NCBI GenBank assembly: GCA_949296785.1
Contig: CASFRQ010000142.1
Coordinates: forward strand, 1 to 10,363
From: an uncultured Alphaproteobacteria bacterium
GTDB taxonomy: Bacteria; Pseudomonadota; Alphaproteobacteria; CASFRQ01; SAAU01
DNA: 10,363 nucleotides
Direction: 5' to 3'
The notes below the pieces were generated by a model that saw nothing but the letters and a program-made list of their open reading frames with translations, was not told the DNA's origin and searched no databases. Positions 5,268-10,363 of the stretch are shown one piece after another. Within the stretch, counting starts at the first letter, position 1, and each line of letters begins with the position of its first letter. Position numbers and translations under genes: made by a program.

Positions 5268-7907
5268 TTACTTTTTTCTTTTTCTTCTGACGGCTGAAGC
5301 GTACGGATCCGCCCCTTGTTCCGGTGGTTGATCAAACGATACGTAAGAAGAAGCCTTGTCTCCGTTTCCTTCAAAAGCCATGGGTTTGGGAGGTACTTGA
5401 GTAATAATTTGCTTTTCCTTTAACGAAAGAGAGGCTGTGTCCGCCTGCATCAGTGAAAAAGGGGTGTACATCTCGTTTGTTTGCTCGTTTTGCTGAGAGG
5501 AATCTCCATTTTCTTCCGCTTCTTCCGAAAAATCGGAAAATCCTTCGTCTACGGCTTCCGGCGCCGGATAATTTGAAAAAGTGTCTTCTGTCGTTTCGGA
5601 GAATGTTCCTTCCGGATAATCAGAAAACTCTTGTGAATTAGAAAAGGAGGTTTCCGTATTTTCAGTTCCTTCAGGATAAAAATTTTCCTGAGGATAAGTT
5701 TTCTCTTCGGTAAAGGAACCGTTTTTATCCGTCTCTTCCGTCTGTCCGGCGATATGCCTCTCCTCTTCGGCCGGGAGGTTGTCATTCTCCCAGTTCTGTG
5801 TTGCACCATTATTAACGGGAGAGAAGCTTTCTGTCATGCTCTCCTCATAATCGTCCGCATGATTGTTTTCAATATGTTGGGAGTCGTCAAAAGAGGCGTC
5901 TTCGCGGATGTCATAATTTTCTTTTTCTTCGGCCGGCGCGGGGATTTCTTCGTATGAAAAGTCTCCAACGGTATTGCCTTCGGTGTAGTTTTCATCTCCA
6001 GAAACCGGAGAAACAGCGACGGAATAGTCTTCCCCATCAACCGGCCAGTCTTGTTCATTTGAAATTTGTTCTCCGAAGGAAGGATTTTCCTGGAATTGCC
6101 CGTTTTGTTCCGACTCTTCTTCAGGCTGTTGTTCGGTCCAGTCCGCATCATGCCAATCTTGTTCTAATGTCTCCTGGCTGTTTTGTGTCGGATATTCTTC
6201 GTTTGTTTCATAATCCCCATTTTGTGGATAAGAGAAATCCTCTTTTTCGGGAGAATCAGCCGAAAAGATGCTTGTTCCTTCCCGATTGTCTTCTTGGAAA
6301 GAGTTTTCTCCTCCGTATTCTTCCGAAACAAAAGAGGAATCTTCAGGTATTTCTCTCCAATCTCCTTCGGGAATTTGTTCTTCCCCTCCGTCATTCTGTT
6401 CATTTTCAAAAGAAGGAGCATATTCTTCGTAAGGACCGTTTGTATTTTGTTCCGGCACAGGCGTAAATTCTTCTTCCGTATTCTGTTGTGGAATATCCGT
6501 CGGCTGCCATTCTTCTTCAAGATCGGGTGCGAACGCAGGATTTTCTTCCGGAACATACTCTTGAATATCCGGAGCGGGCTTGAGTTCCTGGTATCCTGAG
6601 TGGTCAATGAAACCGGGAACGGAAGAATTTTCCTCTCGGTATGCTCTGGGAGGCGCTGCTCGCTCGTATGAAGGATAGTTTTCTTGGTAGTCCTTGCCGT
6701 ATTTCTCTTTGAAAGAAGTTTTTCCAGAGTTTGAAGACGGAAGGTCATATTCTATTTCAAAACCTTTTTGGCTCTGGTTAATGGAGTGGGTCATTGCTTG
6801 GGAAGAAGCAAATGTCTGATTTCTCGGGTCAATCCAGTTTTGAACCGGGCCGACATAAACAGGATGAGGATTTTGCGCGAATTTTTCTTGAGCGTCAATC
6901 AGGTTACGCGATAAGACATCCAGCTGTTGCCGCGCCAATTCCTGGGCGTCGTGATGCGCTTGGGCCAAGACTTTTGCCTGTTCCCGAACCAACTTGAAGG
7001 ATTGCTCTTCCATCAGCTTTTTTTGTGTTTCCTGCGCTTCTGCCAATGCTTCGGCTATTATTTTCGCTTGGGTTTCTGCTGTTTTTATTTGAGTTTCCGC
7101 CATAGCGGCCAACAATTCGTTTACCAGGTTTGAATTTTGCGCTGTTTCTTTTGCCTCGGAAACCTCTCCCGAGGGAGGCGGTAAACTTTCGGCCGCTCTT
7201 GCCTGTGTTTTCGTCAGAATTTCCAAGAGAGTTTTGTTGGTTTGTTCTTGGCTTTCTTTAATGGCTTCGGCCAAATTTTCCAAAAGAGGACTTTCCGTTT
7301 GCGGTCCGGGGGCGGTAGCTTGAGCCTGTACCCCTTTTATTTCGGAGACGGTATTGGCCATCAGGTGCGCTAAATTTTCCTGGGTCTGCCCTAAGGCTTT
7401 GGAAATAATTTCAGCCTGGTGTTGCGCCGCCTGCTGTTGGACTTCCATCATGGCGGAAATCATTTGCTGCGCCACTTCGGGAGAAAAAGCCTGCGTTGAT
7501 TTTGAAACGGGCGGTTCGGTAACGATAATCGGTTTTTTAGGTTCCGTCGCCGGTTGCTGTTCCGCCTTGCTATCCGTGGAAACCTGCTTGTCTGTCGCGG
7601 GCTGTTCCTGCGGAGAAACAATCTGTTCCTGAGTTTTTTTCTCTTCCTTTGAAATATTGACAGTATTTCCGTCTTTTATAAAAGACAGATATTCCCGAAC
7701 TTCTTCCCCACCCGGAAGAGAAGGGAGATATTTAATCACATCGGGAGAAGCCTGCAGTAGCATAGTGTTATACTTCTGCACGGCATCTTCGTTTAAAATA
7801 TGAAGCTGTCGGAAAATATTAATCAGCCGTTGGGCGACAAGGTTTGTGGATTCTTGTTCCTCGGTTTGTTCCGAACTGAATTTCTTTTCCCACTTGTTTG
7901 ATGCCAT
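5268..7907 (-). CDS. Large hypothetical protein: small N-terminal domain, repeated coiled coil, long acidic disordered region
   Basis: The product has 879 residues. Residues about 22-80 look like a small helical domain (AQRLINIFRQLHILNE and on). A polar Pro/Gln linker (85-140) leads to long Ala/Gln/Glu helices (about 143-240 and 255-345). Five spaced copies of a unit like A-L-x-x-A-Q-E occur there, with the Gln at 176, 220, 292, 322 and 340. Residues about 380-800 are strongly acidic and disordered, rich in Glu, Asn, Gln, Ser, Pro with regularly placed Tyr, Phe and Trp. The C-terminus (810-879) is less biased and ends in a basic cluster RRKRKK. There is no signal peptide or TM segment. ATG 7907 is preceded by AGAAGG at a rather long spacing of ten bases, and the gene starts 19 bases after the regulator stops. 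I recognise no family. The architecture suggests a scaffold, filament or secreted-substrate type protein (inference). Many short open frames overlap it in other frames and are shadows of its biased codons. Confidence 0.87.
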   Translation of the reverse strand: MASNKWEKKFSSEQTEEQESTNLVAQRLINIFRQLHILNEDAVQKYNTMLLQASPDVIKYLPSLPGGEEVREYLSFIKDGNTVNISKEEKKTQEQIVSPQEQPATDKQVSTDSKAEQQPATEPKKPIIVTEPPVSKSTQAFSPEVAQQMISAMMEVQQQAAQHQAEIISKALGQTQENLAHLMANTVSEIKGVQAQATAPGPQTESPLLENLAEAIKESQEQTNKTLLEILTKTQARAAESLPPPSGEVSEAKETAQNSNLVNELLAAMAETQIKTAETQAKIIAEALAEAQETQKKLMEEQSFKLVREQAKVLAQAHHDAQELARQQLDVLSRNLIDAQEKFAQNPHPVYVGPVQNWIDPRNQTFASSQAMTHSINQSQKGFEIEYDLPSSNSGKTSFKEKYGKDYQENYPSYERAAPPRAYREENSSVPGFIDHSGYQELKPAPDIQEYVPEENPAFAPDLEEEWQPTDIPQQNTEEEFTPVPEQNTNGPYEEYAPSFENEQNDGGEEQIPEGDWREIPEDSSFVSEEYGGENSFQEDNREGTSIFSADSPEKEDFSYPQNGDYETNEEYPTQNSQETLEQDWHDADWTEQQPEEESEQNGQFQENPSFGEQISNEQDWPVDGEDYSVAVSPVSGDENYTEGNTVGDFSYEEIPAPAEEKENYDIREDASFDDSQHIENNHADDYEESMTESFSPVNNGATQNWENDNLPAEEERHIAGQTEETDKNGSFTEEKTYPQENFYPEGTENTETSFSNSQEFSDYPEGTFSETTEDTFSNYPAPEAVDEGFSDFSEEAEENGDSSQQNEQTNEMYTPFSLMQADTASLSLKEKQIITQVPPKPMAFEGNGDKASSYVSFDQPPEQGADPYASAVRRKRKK

Positions 7908-7926
7908 AATTTATCAGCCTTCTCTT

Positions 7927-8922
7927 TTAAGGGAAAATGATTAAAACGACGCGGTGCAATTTTTTTCCACTTTCCAAAGTCAGAGGGATTTTTTTCTCCG
8001 GGGCCAGTTGGAGAGCGTATTGGTCTTCAATCGCTTTTCCCTGTACGGAAACGAAACGGGCATGGGTATTATCCTCGTAATAAAGGGCAAAATCATTTTC
8101 CTGAACGCTTTGTGTAGGATCCACGATAAAAACAGCCTTTTGGGAAAAGAAATGCCCCAATGTCGGTGTCAGATAAGGAACGCCGTAAACTTCTTCGGAA
8201 CTGGCCAAATCGGACGGACAGACGACTTTTCCGGTTGGCACAGCTTTGTCTATCAGCATCACCTCGTCATTTTCCTTTTTCCCGTACACATTAACCAAGG
8301 CATCGCTTCCTTGCGCCCGACGAACAATAAAGCGGTTGATCGGCAGGTCGTTATAACCGCCTCTGGGGCAGCACAAAGCTTTCCTTTTCCCCATCGGTGC
8401 TTCTTTCAGTTCCTGCAGGTTTCCGGCCATATCCAGTTCATAAATCTGAATCTGAAGATCCTGTTCCTCATATCCCAACGCACGGGCAATATGTGAAAAT
8501 TCTTTTTCCGAAACTTCCCTTTGCCCCATTTCTATACGATGGTAAACGGACAATGTCAGTCCCGCGCCTTTTGCTACATCCAACAAGGTCAACCCTTTTT
8601 GGGCCCTTAGATAACGCAGGCCCGCTCCCAATGTTTTCAGACCGCTTCCTTCATTAACTTTGTTTCTTCTTTCCTTTTCCCTTTCCCAAGAAGCGATAAT
8701 ATCAGGGTGGGAAGAGGTTTCCGTAACGAGAAGATCTTCAACGGGACAATCCAGAAGGGATGAGATTTTTTCCAATTGTTCCGTATCTAACCGACGGTAG
8801 CCTTTTTCAATTTTACTAACAGCGGACAAGCTGATACCCAAAGAGTCGGCAAGCTCTTTCATGGTGATGCCGCGGATTCGGCGAAACATCCTGATTTGGT
8901 TGGGAAAAATAATCTCTTCCAT
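7927..8922 (-). CDS. Regulator with two XRE-type HTH domains and an S24/LexA-like C-terminal domain
   Basis: This is a 331-residue DNA-binding protein. HTH 1 is at about 10-66 (MKELADSLGISLSAVSKIEKG) and HTH 2 at about 101-157 (LTLLDVAKGAGLTLSVYHRIEMGQ); both show the helix-turn-helix signature of Cro/CI-type repressors. Residues about 228-331 resemble the S24/LexA fold (TPTLG, then AVFIVDP, ENDFALYYEDN, and a final VVLIIFP strand). Where self-cleaving repressors have the catalytic Ser (GDSM.P) I see Tyr250 (PYLTP), and where they have Lys I see Arg289 (HARFV). It may therefore sense a signal without autocleavage, though this alignment is by eye. It has its own promoter and a good AAGGAG, and it heads the operon with the 879-residue gene only 19 bases behind. 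That suggests autoregulation and control of the downstream genes. Confidence 0.85.
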   Translation of the reverse strand: MEEIIFPNQIRMFRRIRGITMKELADSLGISLSAVSKIEKGYRRLDTEQLEKISSLLDCPVEDLLVTETSSHPDIIASWEREKERRNKVNEGSGLKTLGAGLRYLRAQKGLTLLDVAKGAGLTLSVYHRIEMGQREVSEKEFSHIARALGYEEQDLQIQIYELDMAGNLQELKEAPMGKRKALCCPRGGYNDLPINRFIVRRAQGSDALVNVYGKKENDEVMLIDKAVPTGKVVCPSDLASSEEVYGVPYLTPTLGHFFSQKAVFIVDPTQSVQENDFALYYEDNTHARFVSVQGKAIEDQYALQLAPEKKIPLTLESGKKLHRVVLIIFP

Positions 8923-8930
8923 AAAGAAAA

Positions 8931-8936
8931 CTCCTT
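8931..8936 (-). promoter_or_regulatory. Ribosome binding site of the HTH regulator
   Basis: AAGGAG lies eight bases before ATG 8922 on the minus strand, the best Shine-Dalgarno in the window. It fixes the start of the regulator. Confidence 0.8.
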
Positions 8937-8944
8937 AAATTAAA

Positions 8945-8970
8945 GTGATTTTAACTACAGATGGTGTCAC
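8945..8970. promoter_or_regulatory. Possible operator for the regulator
   Basis: GTGA (8945-8948) and TCAC (8967-8970) form an interrupted dyad that runs into the -10 box and covers the likely transcription start. Cro/CI-type repressors commonly bind such sites to control their own genes. Only the outer four bases on each side match, so this is weak. Confidence 0.3.
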
Positions 8971-8997
8971 TATATCTTAAAAAAAGAAAAAATGCAA
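8969..8997 (-). promoter_or_regulatory. Sigma70-type promoter of the regulator-led operon
   Basis: On the minus strand, TTGCAT (8997-8992) and TATAGT (8974-8969) are separated by exactly 17 bases. Both are close to the -35 and -10 consensus, and the spacer is T-rich. Transcription would start near 8962 and give a leader of about 40 bases before ATG 8922. It is the only good promoter seen between the VirB6-like gene and the 183-residue gene. Confidence 0.65.
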
Positions 8998-9018
8998 ATA
9001 GACAAAATAATTTTCTCC

Positions 9019-9043
9019 TTTTTTTTCAAAAAAGGCCTTCTTT
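9019..9043 (-). terminator. Weak possible terminator after the VirB6/TrbL-like gene
   Basis: Between the stop at 9097 and the promoter, an A/T stem (AAAAAAG/CTTTTTT around GCCTT, about 9028-9046) ends in a T-run on the minus strand. A second weak stem lies at about 9069-9084 (TTCTTTT/AAAAGAA). The low GC makes both uncertain; partial read-through into the regulator operon is possible. Confidence 0.3.
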
Positions 9044-9096
9044 TTTATTTCTGTTTTTTATTTAGCTTTCTTTTCTAAAAGAAAAAGAATTAACAC

Positions 9097-10363
9097 CTAC
9101 GATTTTTTGGAACGGGATATTGTTGACTTGACTGTTTTGGATACGGCTTTTGCTGCTTGTTTTACTCCTTGTTTAACGGCAGAAGCTCCTGCCTTTGCCG
9201 CAAGGGAAGTCCCTCCCGTTGCAACTGCGGCTACTCCCGTTTTTACGACGGCAGCGGCCGTCGCCGCACCCGCCATCGCTTTCCCTAACATGGCTGTTCC
9301 GGTATTACTTGTTCCCAGGTTATCTAAGGATTTCGCATTACCTGAAAGCCTTCTGGCCAATAATTCCGACATTTTGATAAATTTCATGGCGAAATAGCAC
9401 CAGCCGGCGGAAACTAGTAACATGTAAAAACTTCCATGCGAGTCGACAAAAAAGTTCTTTAATCCTTCAATCCGATTTTCATTATTTGATCCTGCCTCCC
9501 CGGATAAATATGAGATAATGCTTGAAATATCTTCCGAAGAAAAAAGCGCATAATACATTTCCATGACAATCGGAGCAACCGTTGTCAGGGTTATGAAAAT
9601 TAAAATGGAATAAACGAACAACTGCCATGCTTTTACCGCATACTCCCGGGTAAAATTAAAAGCGTAAGAAATCAAAAACAGCGGTAAGAGAGCTATCATA
9701 AAACATAAATTTAAAATAGCGTCCAATAAATAAAAAGGAATAAAGAAAAGGATAATGTTAAAAACAATTAACAATACAATTGCCGGGAAGAAATATTGAA
9801 AGTTTATTCCCGTCTTAACATAAGGTGGTGGCGATTCCTGCAGTATGGAAGTTTCCATGGTAACGGTGTGTCCTGTCGCATACAGCCAAAAAATCTTTCC
9901 AATCAGCAGAGGAGGCATAAACTGTTGGTTTATACTGGAAATAGTACATAAGAAAGAGTTTTGAATCTCTGGAGAAAGGAACTCCGAAGATACGAGTCCT
10001 TCTGTCGAAGAAAATTGACTATTATCCAACCGGGAACAGTATTCCGATACGGAAGAGATATTAAGTTTTTTACTTAACTGGGCGGATAAGGAAGTATCAT
10101 TTTGATACAAAAGACCATAAGAATCTCTTGAAGTAAAATTCATATTTCCCGAAGAAGTGATTCCTTCCGCCAAAAGCCGGGAATAAGCGGTTGATGCGGA
10201 TAAAAGAGGCGAGATAACCAAGTCCCTGAGAGTGGACAGGTCCGACATCTTTAAAAGTGCCGCAATAAAAATAACCAAAAGCGTTTTTTTGAATAAATCA
10301 CTGAACAGTTGAATATAGTCAACCGAAGCGCCGAACAATGTAAAAAATTTAAAAAAAAACCAA
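9097..10363 (-). CDS. VirB6/TrbL-like polytopic inner-membrane protein, 5' end beyond the window
   Basis: At least 421 codons are visible and the frame stays open to the right edge, so the N-terminus is missing. The TTG at 10338 is probably not the true start, since in-frame codons upstream (W, F, F, F, K, F, F, T) continue the protein. Counting from that TTG, hydrophobic segments lie at about 15-31, 181-226 (two helices), 236-262 and 304-321. A mostly polar, probably periplasmic loop (about 45-175, with Cys101 and Cys131) sits between the first two, and a basic, Ala/Gly-rich tail (about 350-413) ends the protein. This layout and the KTLLVIFIAALL ... LRDLVISPLL pattern fit the VirB6/TrbL superfamily, the inner-membrane channel part of type IV secretion and conjugation systems. 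The assignment is by pattern, not search; another polytopic secretion protein remains possible. It is separated from the next gene by 174 bases with its own promoter, so it likely belongs to a different transcript. Confidence 0.72.
   Translation of the reverse strand, partial: WFFFKFFTLFGASVDYIQLFSDLFKKTLLVIFIAALLKMSDLSTLRDLVISPLLSASTAYSRLLAEGITSSGNMNFTSRDSYGLLYQNDTSLSAQLSKKLNISSVSEYCSRLDNSQFSSTEGLVSSEFLSPEIQNSFLCTISSINQQFMPPLLIGKIFWLYATGHTVTMETSILQESPPPYVKTGINFQYFFPAIVLLIVFNIILFFIPFYLLDAILNLCFMIALLPLFLISYAFNFTREYAVKAWQLFVYSILIFITLTTVAPIVMEMYYALFSSEDISSIISYLSGEAGSNNENRIEGLKNFFVDSHGSFYMLLVSAGWCYFAMKFIKMSELLARRLSGNAKSLDNLGTSNTGTAMLGKAMAGAATAAAVVKTGVAAVATGGTSLAAKAGASAVKQGVKQAAKAVSKTVKSTISRSKKS

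Noticed and set aside
6164..6748. 194-codon open frame on the minus strand inside the 879-residue gene, and a 170-codon frame on the plus strand at 5954-6466
   Set aside because: Both overlap the low-complexity acidic region in other frames, have Lys/Arg- or Phe-rich random-looking products and no ribosome binding site; they are by-products of biased GAA-rich codons.
10336..10338. TTG as the start codon of the VirB6/TrbL-like gene
   Set aside because: The frame remains open to the window edge and the missing N-terminus is expected for this family, so the gene is treated as 5'-partial.

Overview
This is an AT-rich window from a Gram-negative bacterium. That call rests on a lipoprotein with secretin domains, which implies an outer membrane, and a VirB6/TrbL-like channel protein. 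The mix of A+T-rich intergenic DNA with moderately GC-rich genes would fit a host-associated alphaproteobacterium, but no rRNA or marker gene fixes the taxon.

Layout. Positions 1-486 hold the wreck of an IS200/IS605-type transposase gene (plus strand, broken by several frameshifts and stops). A GC-rich hairpin lies one base past its stop, where such elements carry their right-end palindrome. Positions about 510-1578 contain no intact gene: there are possible decayed fragments, an inverted repeat with 20-base arms (917-1021), and a few RNA-like inverted repeats. From 1579 to the right edge everything reads on the minus strand. In transcription order this is a VirB6/TrbL-like polytopic membrane protein that enters from beyond the right edge; an A+T-rich gap with a clear sigma70-type promoter; a regulator with two HTH domains and an S24/LexA-like C-terminal fold; an 879-residue coiled-coil and acidic disordered protein; a 543-residue protein with a helical head and a basic Pro/Gln-rich tail; a 415-residue secretin-like lipoprotein; and a 183-residue single-pass inner-membrane protein. 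A strong hairpin terminator follows, with a second possible one behind it. Gaps between the last five genes are only 19 to 72 bases, so they look like one transcript led by the regulator.

How the genes may work together (inference). A polytopic VirB6/TrbL protein beside a lipoprotein secretin and a bitopic periplasmic protein suggests part of an envelope-spanning machine: a divergent type IV secretion or conjugation apparatus, or a thin-pilus system of the kind linked to IncI-type transfer. The two large disordered proteins are predicted cytoplasmic and have opposite charge in their disordered parts. They match no family I recognise and are the best candidates for something undescribed, for example a scaffold, chaperone/adaptor or substrate module. 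No relaxase, ATPase or coupling protein is in the window, so the machine's identity remains open.
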